Source of the DNA: Siphonodentalium dalli
Taxonomy: Eukaryota; Mollusca; Scaphopoda; Gadilida; Siphonodentaliidae
Assembly: GCA_032622095.1 (NCBI GenBank)
Contig: CP136061.1
Span: 55,255,762 to 55,319,761 of the forward strand
Direction: 5' to 3'
Length of the DNA: 64,000 bases
Made by a program: the position numbers and the translations under genes. Below are positions 11,701-22,899 of this stretch, piece after piece. How positions within the stretch are numbered: the first letter of the stretch is position 1; each line of letters opens with the position of its first letter. Below the pieces are notes generated by a model, which saw only the letters and a program-made list of their open reading frames with translations, made no database searches and was not told where the DNA came from.

Positions 11701-14700
11701 GGGGTAAAACATTTTAATTGAGTTGAGGAACCCACCCATCAAAGCTGAGAGTGATCAGATATCGATTTTTGAAATCTATTATTTTTCACCTTCGATAATT
11801 TTTAGTGGCCCAATAAAAAGTCGAAAAAGGACGGATGAAGATGGATAACTCAAAAAGCAAGTGGCTTTTGTTGTGTCAGATATTTGACATACCCGCAAAA
11901 TTTCATTGAACAAAATATTGATAAATAACAGGTTTTGGGCAATTGTATACTATATTTGACTGGTTAGCATTATTTTTGGGGCATTAATGGATTCTGGTAA
12001 ACGAAGTGGCATTTCAAAAAATGGTGTTGTTGTTGAAATATGATGATATGGGAACCATCGAATCGGACTGAGTACCTTTAATGTCATTTTTTTTTTAAAT
12101 AATACCAGTATACTCAAAGGTACGAATTGTCAAAATGATACAGGAACTGGTATGAAATGTCCAGAACCCTGGTGCGAAACATCTCTATGTCAAACTTCCA
12201 TGGTATGAAATGCCAGCAACCTATTCATCCATTGTACATTATCATTGGGGAGGGGGTCCACCTTGATACATGTATGTTCCGACAGCACCCCCTTGGAAGG
12301 AAGTTTCCTACAGGTGGCTACAGGGTACATGTATATCGGTCCAAAAAAAATTCGAAAATTATTAATTAGATATGACATTTTTGCACGATATGGCTTGTTA
12401 TCAAACTCCATTTGTACTTGGGTGAATATCACTTCAATTTGCCCTAAATCGAGTAATATCACTTTACGACATCACTAATTAAAAGTAATACATGTATGAT
12501 TTTATGACATCATGATCTGAGTAATACACGGTATGGCTTTGACATGGTGCAATTCTATTTCACTTTTAGAATAGGCATAGATATCAATTTTGTGTGATGT
12601 CACTCATTAGAAAAAGTTGTCAATATTACACTGTTACTAAGAGGCGAACTACCGTAATTAATAGATACATGTAGGGTATTACTTGGTTGGTTTGATATTA
12701 TAGGCCTGATTTCAGTCCTCAGTAGCCTCATATCAGCCTTCGACGTCAGGCTGGTTGTGATATGAGGTTACCTCAGGGTGATATAGGGCCTAATATCAAA
12801 CCAACGATGTTGGCGCTGCTAGTCTACAGGGTCATTGTCTGGTTGTTCCCCTTGCCGATGAGATATAAGTGGGTACAGGACGTTTTGTATCGTCTTAAGT
12901 CATTTCGTACCATATTTTTGGTAGTTTCGTACCATATTTTTGGTAGTTTCATACCTTATTGTTTGGTCGTTTCGTACCATGTAGGAAATCAATTGGTCAT
13001 TTCGTACCATGTTACTACATGTATGTCACACCATATGGAAGCAAATAAATGATTTTCTACAAAGTACGAAATAAAAAAAAGTAACCGTACCGGTATGTAA
13101 TACCAAAAATTATGGTATGGATTACTATGGAACAATCATGGTTATGGTATCGAATACTGAAATAATGAAGTAGTCACTGCAGTTGTATATATCATTTATG
13201 TGGTCACAATATATGCATGTATAATGCAACCTGTAAGTTGACATGACCTCTGTTCTAGTTGGCTTATGATTGCGTTCTGAAGTGCTCTTCGCACTGTCAG
13301 GTTTACTTGATCAATAATCCAGCAATGTTCAGAATCCTATTCCACGACGCTCGTATGAAACGTCTAGAAAATAGAATCCATATTTAATAAATCCTTCAGA
13401 CATTCAATATTACCGATCGCCTGAATCAACATCTGACTGTTCGAAGCGGTTCCACTCAATGGTTGTTTTCAGAAGAAGTCGTCGCAATGTACAGTGCTAG
13501 TACGCACTACACAGTAGATCGAACGATTATCTTACGGTGTTAGAAATGTTGTTGTTGTTGCTGTTGTTGACATAATCATATTCATACTGCTGTTGTTAGT
13601 ACTTGTCGAACACATCCTAAGTTCTCCACCGGATTTTGACAGACAATCCCTGCATCTGGATCTGGATGGTGTACGGCGTATGATCCTCGCGGATGTGTAG
13701 AACGCCGGGAGAGAGAATTATGTTCTTTGCGGGACTGTTGAGTTGTCCGCTGCTGTTCTATTTTGAATTTCGCATGCGTCCATCTTGTTTAGAGTGTTCC
13801 ACTGAATAATAATTGTCCGTGGGAAGAATGAATTTGAGTATTCAGCAGAGTTGGTCACCATTGGCTCGTAGGACAGTGAATTATTACATTCCTGTTTTGA
13901 GACTATATTTGTGGCACTGAAATTTGCAAATTTCTTGGCTCGGATTTTTCTGCCCACCTTTTTTTGTTTAATTAAGCACTGAGTGTTTACAGCCGACACC
14001 TGCCCCTTAGCCATCTTGTGAAAGAGCTCCAGCCTCTGGTTTTTCCTTCTTTCTTCGAGTGGTCTTATCTCGCAGTCATTCATCAGTTTGGCCATGTCCT
14101 TCGATTGGTAATCGCCGGTCATGAACCGTACACCTCTTCTCAGTATTCGCTCCAGGGCGTCGATGTTCTGCTGCTGGTGAGGACCCCACACGACGGCTGC
14201 GTATTCCAGCGACGATCTTATGAGTGTCTCATACGCTACGCATTTACTCTTGAATGGGGGCTTCCTAAGGTTTCTTCTGATGAATCCGAGCGTGCTGTTA
14301 GCCTTCTTCGTGATCTTGTCTATATATGTGTGGCGACCATTTCATATCGTTTGAGAGCGTGACTCCAAGATATGGTTATTGAGTGACGCTTTGTATGATC
14401 TGGTTTCTGAGCTGGTACATGTAGGTCAGTTGGGAACAGTGATAATCACAGTAATACTGACAGTGAATGAGTTATAGATACTGACAGTGATAGTGATACA
14501 TCAACATCATACAGTCCTCAAATTCGGTTGCTTAATTCAGATCTTCGTATGACGATAATAATGACAATATTAAACACAAGCTCTCAAATGGATCTTCGGT
14601 ATCTGCTACATGTACAGGATATAGTCCACAGTCCGTATATCATCGCAGTTTTCAAGTTCAGGGTAACTTTCTGACGCGAAAATGTTCGAGAACATGCATT

Positions 14701-17700
14701 TTAATTGTTTGGCAGCGGGATATCCCATGTTGACGTCACGGATTGGTGTTTGGTGACTCCAGCAAGATTGGTGGCGGCCCTAGCGTTAATTTAAGATTGG
14801 TGGCGCCCCTAGCGTTCATTGATTTAAGAATTGTTCATTAGTTTGTAAACGGAAGCTATTAATTATGTAGACTCGTCCATTAATTCTGCATTTTTAGTCA
14901 TTGGTTTCACCGGAAATAGTTGATTCTGCTATTAGATATTGATTCGAATACGAACGTTATTAATTTTGCATTGCATAATTTATATCTTTTAAATATAAGA
15001 ATGACAATAAGGTCTATTAGTTTTATAACGATAATCATTGATCGTGGGAAATAGTCTATTGGTTTGAAATATCTTTATTGATTAAGAAAACATGGCTATT
15101 GAAACGGAATGTACGTTTATTGAATATGCGCGAATCTTACTAATTTTGTGTTGCTAGATATTAGTTGAACAATGAATACTATTAAATTAAAATAGAACAT
15201 TAATTTTGCATCGGTCAACATTGATTATGAATCTATATCTATTAAAACGGAACTGTCTCTTATTGAATCCAAGAACGATTATTGGTTTTGAAATGGAGTC
15301 TATTCGTTTGAAATAGATGGCCATTGATTAAGAAAATATGCATGCTATTGATACGGAACCGTCTCTTATTGAATCCAAGAACGATTATTGGTTTGAAAAT
15401 AGAGAATATTGGTTTTGAAATAGATTGTAATTGTTTTCACAAACCACCATTAACTTTTATTTCATGTTATTTCCGACCGAATGGCCGCCCATACCATGCA
15501 CCTATACTGCAAAGCTGTAAGAAGTTGTTATGTTTGTTTGTTTTTTTATGGTTTTATTTTATTTCGTTCTAGAATAACATGATAATTATGATTGTTAGCT
15601 GGGACAACTAAACAGAAACAAGCTGTTATCCTAGATTTTAGTAGGAATCTTAACTAACAAACAAAATGCTAAACATAACAAAACGAAGCAAACAAAATTA
15701 TTAACAGGTTTCCGTTTCTACAGCTTCTGCTCCGTCGTTGTATATATACGTTGTATATATATATATGCATACGTTGTATATATATGCAGGAAGATCTGGT
15801 GTGTTTGTGAATGAAACATCGACGTAATATTATTTATACCACACTGCATGGGTTTGGGACAAGCTATGACAATATAGTCAAATTGTTTGTCAGGCTATAT
15901 AACTTAGCATAATTTTTCATATCAGGTTTGAGTGACACTAATGTGACCAGCTTGGATACGAGACGTATGGCCAGGGGAACGTTGTGGAAGATAAACCGAG
16001 AACGTGAGGATACTGCAGATCAGATGTCCACTTGCCTAGCACCCGAATTCGTGGGAGGTAAGTGCCGGTCAACATCAACATTAAAGTTTCAATCATCTAC
16101 ATGTAGTTCTCTGTTATATAGATTAAGGGTGGATACACACATGCATGTAATCTCTGTAAATATCGTGTATTTGGAGTTTTACATGGATCATACACACCGT
16201 GTAATATGTGTCCGCTGACAACCCAATCATTGCGACTGTGTTTGACCACAGTGAGTTAAACTCTGAACCGCTGAAGAGCCGTTGACTGGGACGAAGTCGT
16301 CAGGCCGCTTAAAATAATTATTCGCGCGATAACTGAAATGGTCGACGTTCTGTTTAAATCATTGTCAGTATTCTATTGATGTTAATACCAGTGGTGGCCT
16401 CTTCCCCAACGCAGGGGGATATGACCCCCAACATGCACGGGGAGCTATATTATCCCAGAAGCTACCGAATTCACCATTGCATATTTCCTCGACGGGGGTG
16501 TGCACGCAGCACCCTGAGTCCTGACACCCTGCTTTATAAATATCGTAGTCATGTCTGTCGTGTCTGTTTTCTACGAGTGATTAATCTAATATGCAGCAAT
16601 TTATGCTATTCATATAATTATGAACATATTATACAGCTTTAAATTTGAATGCATGGTGTTGCTGTTTGTCTTCATTCGGCGAAAGGGTTGCCTAGCTATA
16701 CGAGTTCCCAACTACGTCACCTTTCCTCTCTTGTGTTATACAGTTATACATGTATACGCAAAATTTACAACTATGGAATATTTAAGTAAAACATTATATT
16801 GTAATTCTTGCCCAGATAATTCCGGCTGATACATTCAATTAACTCTCTTAGTTATTGGAAGCTTTCGAGAACCAGCCCCTCCCCCAATTATGGATTATGG
16901 TCGAAAATGTTATAATTCAAGCTGTGACAGGTAGGAGCTTGTTCAACCTTTGGCTTGAGAAACATATATATAAATGGGGGGGGGGGGTGTCACTCTTTTT
17001 AATTTCAACGCTGTACCTGCATTCTTTTTTTGGCGCTATAATGAATATTTGCAATCCCAATTGAATTAATGTTATCACATGAGCTCGCTCTCAAATTATC
17101 AGAGAAATCTCAACAAGCCGGTATCATCCTATAAAATAATTCTGCATATTTTATTTTTGTTTTGGATGACCCTGTTTCCAAGAAATGACAGAAACAAATC
17201 AAGTATAAAATCGACCGGCTCTAATCCACTTTTCGAAATGAATTATAACTCGTGAAAAACAGCAACATATATCAGACAAGAATTACTCATTTCGGCATCC
17301 ATGAAAGAAGACATGTTTATGACTGGCCTGAAATTTCTTGATGGCAGTTTGTTTGATAATGGCTTATAACTACTCACTGGTGAAATTGACCCCTCGCGCG
17401 CAGGTGATTAATTTTGTCAATTATTGGTGTGGCCATGTAAAATACATGTATTTTACATACAGACATTACATGCATGTGTGTATCCACCCTAACCTAGAAA
17501 TAATCGTTTGGAAATGGAAAAGGTTTGGGAATGTAAAAATCGATAGAACAAATCCAGGTCTGCACCCTTTGTTATATGGGTATATCTTTGTAATTCTATG
17601 TCTACATGTCTTTATTTTGGAGCTAGTACAGAAACATCAATGCGATGTATATCATGTATTGATAATAACCACATGAGGGTGGATTATATTCATGCAGAAT

Positions 17701-18847
17701 CTGTAGATTGCCTGTTATTTGTGCGATTACCAACACGCGTACGATCGATTGAAAAAAGGCAGGACTGTGGTGAGACCAGGTTTTGGGTTTGTGGCTTAAA
17801 GGGGTACTGTACGCCATTTTCAATACATTTCCAGTAATAACACCGATCTAAGATCGATAATATATAGAAACATAAGTAATTTGAGTCGAAGATGTATTCT
17901 GTAAACGCTCAGGTTAATAGGTTATCTTAAAATTTAATAATTTAAAAGTTAATAATTTGATATAAATTGAATTTATGGCTCCAGCCATAAAATGGCGTCA
18001 ATTAAATTACGAAATTCCGTAATCAAACAAACTAATTGAGGGATACTGGATTGTTAAACCGATCGCACACACGATCGCTTACAATATTATGATGATACGG
18101 GGAGAACACTCAAGCCACTCACTGACTAGCGACGATACAATAACTTAAATGATTATATGGGACTAGTATGCCTATAATATAACTTTTATTTGATTCATTT
18201 GGTTGAAAACTGTACAAAAATTACTCGACAACGACAATTTGTATTTTTGCATTCCGGTAAATTTATCATCCGTAACACTACTTCGTACTCGACAGACTTT
18301 CAAATAATGAAAAAAATGTTACCTTATTCTCCGACTCGGAGACTATAGAAACCAACAAACAACATTTGGCGTACATTACCCCTTTAACATCTATTTAACA
18401 AACTGCAGCTTACAAATTCAGACTGGAACATTTAAGTTGAGATTGTTTTGATTAGTTTATCTTTTCAATCAATATTATTATAAGTTAAAAATCATATTTT
18501 TTTGGGTTTATCGATATTTTACTTAATTTAAATCAAAATTTAGACTGAAATCTCACATGTTGGAATAATTTCGAAGTTACGGGAATTGGGATGCCATGGG
18601 TTACACGTTGACAAAACGAATCCAAATATGGTGTAAATCATATCATATATTGACAACAAGAGCATCTTTACTCATAATAGAAATTCTTGTTTCAGACAAT
18701 AATGATGTGAAACACTTGCCGCTGGCAAAGTCTGAAACAGTGCGCGCAGGAGAGGTGGGTGACGGACAAGAACCAGTTTCCAAAAAGAAAAGCCGTGGGT
18801 TCTTTCGCCGTCTGTTTAAAAGAGCATCAAAGAGAAACACGAGATGA
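5716..18847 (+). CDS. Six-exon gene for a 435-residue helical-repeat protein with basic C-terminus (unrecognised; AKAP-like helices)
   Basis: Exons are 5716-5729, 6180-7015, 7558-7613, 7945-8062, 15926-16057 and 18696-18847. All introns are GT-AG. Donors are GTGAGT, GTTAGC, GTAAAT, GTAACA and GTAAGT, and acceptors are of the TTTCAG or TATCAG type. Joined length is 1308 nt, or 435 codons plus TGA, with no internal stop. Exon 2 encodes seven copies of a module of roughly 20 residues, at about residues 21-40, 70-91, 103-121, 130-149, 158-175, 190-210 and 218-237. The consensus is A-K-x-L-(I/V)-x-D-(I/V)-(I/V)-P-x-A-(I/V)-x-E-x-E, an amphipathic helix with an acidic end. Exon 6 ends in SKKKSRGFFRRLFKRASKR, a basic amphipathic tail. 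There is no signal peptide or membrane segment. The family is not recognised. The helices look like RII-binding AKAP helices (AKELASDAIQAAV, for example), which is inference. Exon 1 encodes only MNLLR and is the least certain part. Confidence 0.85.
7060..7262. mobile_element. Decayed copy or relative of the TTAA hairpin element (family B) in intron 2
   Basis: It contains GTGCCAGTGCATTCTCTTATATATC and, 100 bp on, GGCCAATGCATTCTCC with its inverse ATAGAATGCATTGGCCCA. These are the internal hairpin sequences of the 400-bp elements at 32231 and 32773. The TTAA termini are not clear here. Confidence 0.5.
8271..9062 (+). repeat. About 790-bp dispersed repeat (family G), + copy in intron 4
   Basis: One end reads GGGCGGCCATTCGGTCGGAA and the other AAAATCCGTGACGTCAG. 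The body is a degenerate array of short AT-rich units around AAACCAATAG and TTATTGTAAAACTAATA. An inverted copy with the same two ends lies at 14731-15493 in the same intron. The ends are not mutual inverted repeats, so the class is unknown. Confidence 0.7.
9336..9356. other. Short GC hairpin
   Basis: AACCCC and GGGGTT flank an 8-base loop inside AT-rich intron 4. Only the stem is visible; no role is inferred. Confidence 0.3.
9941..10434 (+). mobile_element. hAT-like miniature element, family C, copy 1
   Basis: It starts CAAGCCTGCAAATAGCG and ends with the inverse, GCTATTTGCAGGCTTG. It is flanked on both sides by CACTCAAG (9933-9940 and 10435-10442), a perfect 8-bp target duplication. Each end also folds on itself: the AGGTCC(A/C)CAGAGGGTGAATTTAG block is followed by its own inverse. 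An 8-bp duplication and CA...TG tips fit the hAT superfamily. A (TATC)n microsatellite sits inside at 10268-10284. Confidence 0.85.
10450..10900. repeat. Tandem pair of about 200-bp diverged units
   Basis: The text GAGGGAAGCAA(T/G)CCCCAGT then TATGACCATGGAAATGGTATA recurs at about 10453 and 10656, followed in each case by a CAGGA(T/G)ATGTC block and an AGAxCTCTGGGA block. The copies are diverged, so this is an old duplication. No gene is visible. Confidence 0.55.
10912..11096. repeat. Dense cluster of GCGCTTAAGCGC palindromes
   Basis: Around nine full or half copies of TTTGCGCTTAAGCGCAAA occur in 185 bp, spaced irregularly at about 15-35 bp. Many differ by single bases. The same motif occurs at 1569-1836 and 9815-9865. 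Confidence 0.7.
11648..12082 (+). mobile_element. Miniature TIR element, family A, copy 2
   Basis: It starts TTAAAGATGCATAATCCGAA and ends CGGACTGAGTACCTTTAA; the ends are imperfect inverted repeats. The internal text matches copy 1 in inverse orientation. It lies in intron 4 of gene 1. Confidence 0.8.
12687..12804. mobile_element. 118-bp hairpin element
   Basis: TTGGTTTGATATTATAGGCC at the left is matched by GGCCTAATATCAAACCAA at the right. The two arms pair over about 55 bp with a short loop near GACGTCAGG. Size and structure fit a snapback miniature element or an RNA-hairpin source. It is in intron 4. Confidence 0.7.
12895..13020 (+). repeat. Minisatellite, about 20-bp unit around TTTCGTACCATATTTTTGG
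   Basis: Five consecutive or near-consecutive units of TTTCGTACCAT plus TTTTTGGTAG, decaying to the right. Related single units occur at about 11410-11460 and, inverted, at 12145-12205. Confidence 0.65.
13547..13570. repeat. (GTT)n microsatellite
   Basis: GTT units interrupted once by GCT. Confidence 0.8.
13718..14385 (-). pseudogene. LINE reverse-transcriptase C-terminal fragment, frameshifted, antisense in intron 4 of gene 1
   Basis: The - strand encodes the region after the RT palm of a jockey/CR1-like non-LTR element. Landmarks are YAAVVWGPHQQQN-like text near 14190, ALERILRRGVRFMTGDY at about 14150, PLEERRKNQRLELFHKMAKG at about 14050, and FFPRTIIIQWNTLN at about 13820. The reading upstream of 14190 (LGVTLSNDMKWSPHI) is in another frame, so at least one frameshift separates the parts. 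The catalytic (F/Y)ADD core is absent. The longest open part is 14191-13718, 157 codons. Confidence 0.8.
14731..15493 (-). repeat. Family G repeat, inverted copy in intron 4
   Basis: It carries the same two ends as 8271-9062 in reverse: TGACGTCACGGATT on the left and TTCCGACCGAATGGCCGCCC on the right, with the same AT-rich internal units. The two copies could pair in the pre-mRNA. Confidence 0.7.
15735..15790 (+). repeat. CGTTGTATATATA short tandem repeat
   Basis: Three spaced copies of ACGTTGTATATATA just upstream of exon 5 of gene 1. Confidence 0.6.
16058..17795. other. Intron 5 of gene 1, first part
   Basis: About 1.7 kb between exon 5 and a TTAA element. It holds a poly-G run near 16977-16987. 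Short open frames here lack coding features. Nothing else recognised. Confidence 0.5.
17796..18387 (+). mobile_element. TTAA-flanked miniature element, family H, copy 1
   Basis: It begins TTAAAGGGGTACTGTACGCC and ends GGCGTACATTACCCCTTTAA. A reverse-oriented copy at 29676-30242 shares the ends and the internal landmarks TTATGGCTCCAGCC, GAGTGGCTTGAG-type text and AATTGTCGTTGTCGAGTAA. TTAA at both borders fits a piggyBac-type target. Confidence 0.75.
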
Positions 18848-19288
18848 TAAAAAGCTTTCTGTTCAAGGGTTCCATCGCAAAGATGATGATGAGATAACTC
18901 TATTTCATTGAAACTTCCAATTGAATTGATAGAATTATGAACAACAGTGTCTGACGTATACTATATATCTACGACGAATTTGATGTTTGTGTTGATATAT
19001 TAGCGACATTTAGATCTGAAAATATTCTAACCATGAAAGTTGTTGCTGTTTTATACGAAAGCTGTTTGGACAATTCACGATTGACATTTAAGATTCAAAC
19101 TTTTCGTTTCCAGCCAAAACCAGTAAAATGATGTACAGGAATGGTGTACTTTTCTTTAATTGTATTAATAATCTGAAATGATCAGGTAGAATGCTATCTC
19201 GTCATAAACATTATAATTTCGACGGACTTATATAACCTAATTGTAAGTTCTCGGGTCTGAACTTGGGTATTATCACAGAGGGGGCCCC

Positions 19289-20122
19289 GGGGGGGGGGGG
19301 GGGTATCCGCATAATTCGGCCTTTAAAAGTTCACATATACCTACAACATGTTCGTGATTTTCCGCTGGAATTGATATTTTATAAGCGTTGTTTATCACTA
19401 TTTTAGCTAATCGTGTAAACAAAAATACCATATAATTTTTTTTCTCGGACAAATGGTTTAACTCGAATAAATTTCGAGGCCAATATGGTGTATTAACCAA
19501 CGATTACACTGGTTTATTTCATTAACTAGTGCGGTATACGCCTTTTGTTGAGTTATTCATACACATGGGTATATTGGATGTGTATAAAGTGGCCATACTC
19601 GATATATAACGATAGATTTATCATGGTGGCCGCCTTATCTATCAAGCATGGCCGCTTTATCCTCATCCAATGCACCCACATGTGTCAATAACTTCATAAA
19701 AACGTATAACGCACTAGTTTCATGAAATAAACTATAGTGTAGGGCCGAATCGTTGGTTAATATACCCCATGTCGTCTATTGACATCGAACATTTATTCGA
19801 GCTAAACCATTTGTCCGAGAAAAAAAAATGGAATTGATATGGTATTTTTTACACGATTAGCTAAAATCGTGATAAACAACGCTTATAAAATATCAATGCC
19901 AGCGGAATATCACGAACATTTTGTAGATATGTAAACTATGTAACTTTGTACACCTACCTTGTCGTTCATCATGTTTTTTTTTCGATATGTGATTTCAACG
20001 TAGTTTTTATCTGTTACAACCTAACATAATTATTGTTTGTAAGTCTGGATTATCATTCACATGGCCGGATTATCAAATTAAGGCCGAATTGTGCGGATAC
20101 CCCCCCCCCCCCCCCCCCCCCC
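19289..20122. mobile_element. About 830-bp foldback element with poly-G / poly-C tips
   Basis: The left tip is a G run (19289-19303) followed by TATCCGCATAATTCGGCCTT. The right tip is AAGGCCGAATTGTGCGGATA followed by a C run (20100-20122). The arms pair almost to the centre near 19640 (GTGGCCGCC against GGCCGC). The right arm has about 150 bp of extra sequence before the tip. No protein is encoded. Confidence 0.8.
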
Positions 20123-21069
20123 GTGATTATGTATATATGTTCCCATTGTTTAATGTACATTGCAGACGAAATCAAAAGCTCTCGACTACAATGTATATAT
20201 AATTGAATATCTAATTGAATGCTGATTGTGACCACATTTCCTTGTAAATATTTTTTGATGTTGTGCATTTATATAAAAAATGTTGACAACCACACAAACG
20301 TGTCTGTTCATCCCTATATTATACTATACTACAGATGTCTATCTTATTTTCACAAAATTTTATTAGCGCGCGCCGCGTGTATACTGTTCTGGAAATTCTT
20401 GAAAGCTGTGGTCCGATGGGCATTTTATTTATAGATAATTGTTTTTTCCGGTTTAAAAGTCGAACTGCGCGACCAGGAGGCCGAGTCCGGTAAAAGGTGT
20501 AGTTGGGAATTTCAATTTCGTTTATCGTCCTTTACATTATTAAGTCAATAATGTTGATTTTTGGTTTGTGACAATCTATGTCAATTACCAATAAAAGAAA
20601 TTTAAAAGATAATTTGTAAGTCTTATATTTCAACTTTTATAGATATGGTTCGTTCTGCAGCCCTCTGATGGTTGTGGTCGGAGACGGCCGAGTCGGCCGT
20701 CGGTTCGTTAATTAGGTGCTGGTTGTTATTGTTATTTTAACGGAATTCTGAGTTGGTCATTCGCGAAACCAATATATTTTATATTCTATAATTACAAGCA
20801 TGGGTATATAATATATGATCTTGAGCGCGTTACCATTTCTGACTATGGTTTTCTTGTAGGTTGTTGTGTGTCATTTTGAAACATTACTCTGACCAAATAG
20901 CTACGCCGAACACTTTAGTCCGAAGTGTTTACATGGGAAAAAGCGGGCTCTCTAACCGAGCTGGTTCGGTTTACAGGGCTGGCTCGCCTAATATAAACGC
21001 AAACCACATTTAACATGTGTCAGTATAGGAGACCGGGCTAGCTCGCCCCCCCCCCCCCTTAGATTATTT
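20123..21069. other. Stretch without recognisable genes
   Basis: It holds a short GC palindrome ACGGCCGAGTCGGCCGT at about 20684-20700 and a C run near 21044-21058. Nothing coding seen. Confidence 0.5.
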
Positions 21070-21504
21070 CACCAAGTTACAACAACAACATTTCTTCAAA
21101 ATACACTCTTTTTTTTATTAGAATCGATTAATTACAACAAAATAATGCTAACCCTGTCAACTATGGTATACAATTTCACAAAACGTGTTATCTATCAACA
21201 TGTTGTTCAACGAAATATATATGGCCGTATTAAATTATCACTTTGGTATCACGAAATATGGCCGTATTACCACTTGATTTTATAGTTATTCATCTTCATC
21301 CGCAATTTTGTCCGAGACAATCGGTTTGACGACTCGTTTCTGTGCCACAAATAATTAAACATTTTGAGAAATAACAAATTTCGACAATCGATATCTGATC
21401 ACTCCGGGCTTTGATGGGTGGGTTCATCGACTCGAATCAATAGTTTTCACCCGAAGCCAAAGAATTAGTCATTTGGAAGCATTATTTCGGATTATGCATC
21501 TTTA
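21070..21504 (-). mobile_element. Miniature TIR element, family A, copy 3 (one tip lost)
   Basis: The right tip GGATTATGCATCTTTAAA and the interior match the family. The left tip with AGGTACTCAATCGG is missing; the match starts inside, near ACAACAACATTTCTTC. Confidence 0.7.
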
Positions 21505-21544
21505 AATTAAATAAATGGCCCAAGATTGTCTTATCATCGGATCT

Positions 21545-22890
21545 AATATTGTGTTGCCTTCTTATGTCATATAAGATTGCACTCTGTCGAGTTTGCTAGT
21601 ATCGTGTACAGTGTAGCATGAAGTGGGCTTCACCATCAACTGCCCCTGTATGACATTGCTTACATGTGCGATTCTCTAATGCCGTTTTCGTATGCGTGGT
21701 ATGTCCACCTATCCCAACCACTAGATTAATGCAATTGACAATTGCATGTCCATTAGCAATTGTGAAATTTGTTGGCGTTCTTCAAACATGAGAACCTTAA
21801 AATGATTTGATAAACAGTAATTATTGTCATTGCAGAACAGAATCGCATTTTCCCGTCTGAAGCGTCATCTCCAACCATTGACCTGACAGTGCCCTGTGCT
21901 AAATACGTCGATGCTCTATAGCTAACTGTGTTGGAGTATTTCTAAGACTGGGAATAGCTGTCTATTTGCCGGATTCAAGTTTCGCCAGTCATTACCAAAT
22001 CCATTTCGCTCTAGAATATCTTTGATTATTCGGAGAAATGGGATAACATTATGTTCTTCAGTTCGCAAGGTACATCTATCGAAGGCACTGGTCACACCAT
22101 AGTTCACAGGAATACAAACGAATAGGTTTCACTCATGCGTCAAACAGTCTAGATTGCATGTTGGCGGAGGCCGCCCTGACGTCAATTTATATAGCATGAT
22201 ACATCTTGAAAAGGGCTTTAGATCAGCGTTATTTCGGGCCCAATATCGCATAATGTACCAATCGCCTTGACGAATGCAAACTTGGCCCCAGGTACTTGTT
22301 ATTTAACACTGACTCCAGCAGTTCGCCACCAACATCGAACCTTCGTTTCTATGCAGGTATTTCCCACTCTCGTATATAGTGTTGCTTATACATGTATATT
22401 GTTAGGTGCAATGTTTTACAATACCTACAAGAAAATCCAGCACAGTTTGCAATAATTTAGGACAGCGGGAGAGCAGAACCATGCAGGTCATCTGCATGGC
22501 TATATTCTCTCTGACAATACAGGTACGTGTATTACACATGGGGAAGTTCATGCAATTCCATGGGAAATTTGTCCACAAAGATAATGAAGAAGATAGGACT
22601 AAGATTATTCCCTTGCATTAGTCCAATGTTGCTGTGGATGGGGGTGATTAAGCCCCCATGAATTTTTATCTGCACATGTGACGTATTTGCCGATAAAAAG
22701 CTTTTATTCGTAGCACACATAATGATTACCACCTACATTGAGACACACGATTGTTTGTAAAGGAGACCCTCCACACACTGTCAAATGCTTTTCTAAAGTC
22801 GACAAAGCAGGCGTATAACCGATTGTTTTCCTCTCTGAATTGCTGGGCTACGGTTGATTTCAGTATAAAGACCAGTCTTATTAGAACTAG
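21545..22890 (-). pseudogene. Decayed LINE reverse transcriptase, palm to zinc motif
   Basis: Reading the - strand from 22890 downward gives RT palm block A, YACFVDFRKAFDSVWR (about 22830-22785). After a frameshift comes GLMQGNNLSPIFFIIFVDKF (about 22620-22560), the QG...SP block with its downstream motif. An open part at 22107-21922 reads like the post-RT domain. The C-terminal zinc-knuckle text CKQCHTGAVDGEAHFMLHC lies at about 21680-21620. The (Y/F)ADD block was not found. Stops and shifts separate all the pieces. Order and spacing fit one inactive non-LTR element of about 1.3 kb, missing its 5' part. Confidence 0.75.
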
Positions 22891-22899
22891 ACCTATTTT

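Noticed and set aside
10268-13020. Spaced short repeats that could be taken for a CRISPR array
   Set aside because: Units vary in sequence and spacing, with no constant repeat and unique spacers, in a eukaryotic intron.
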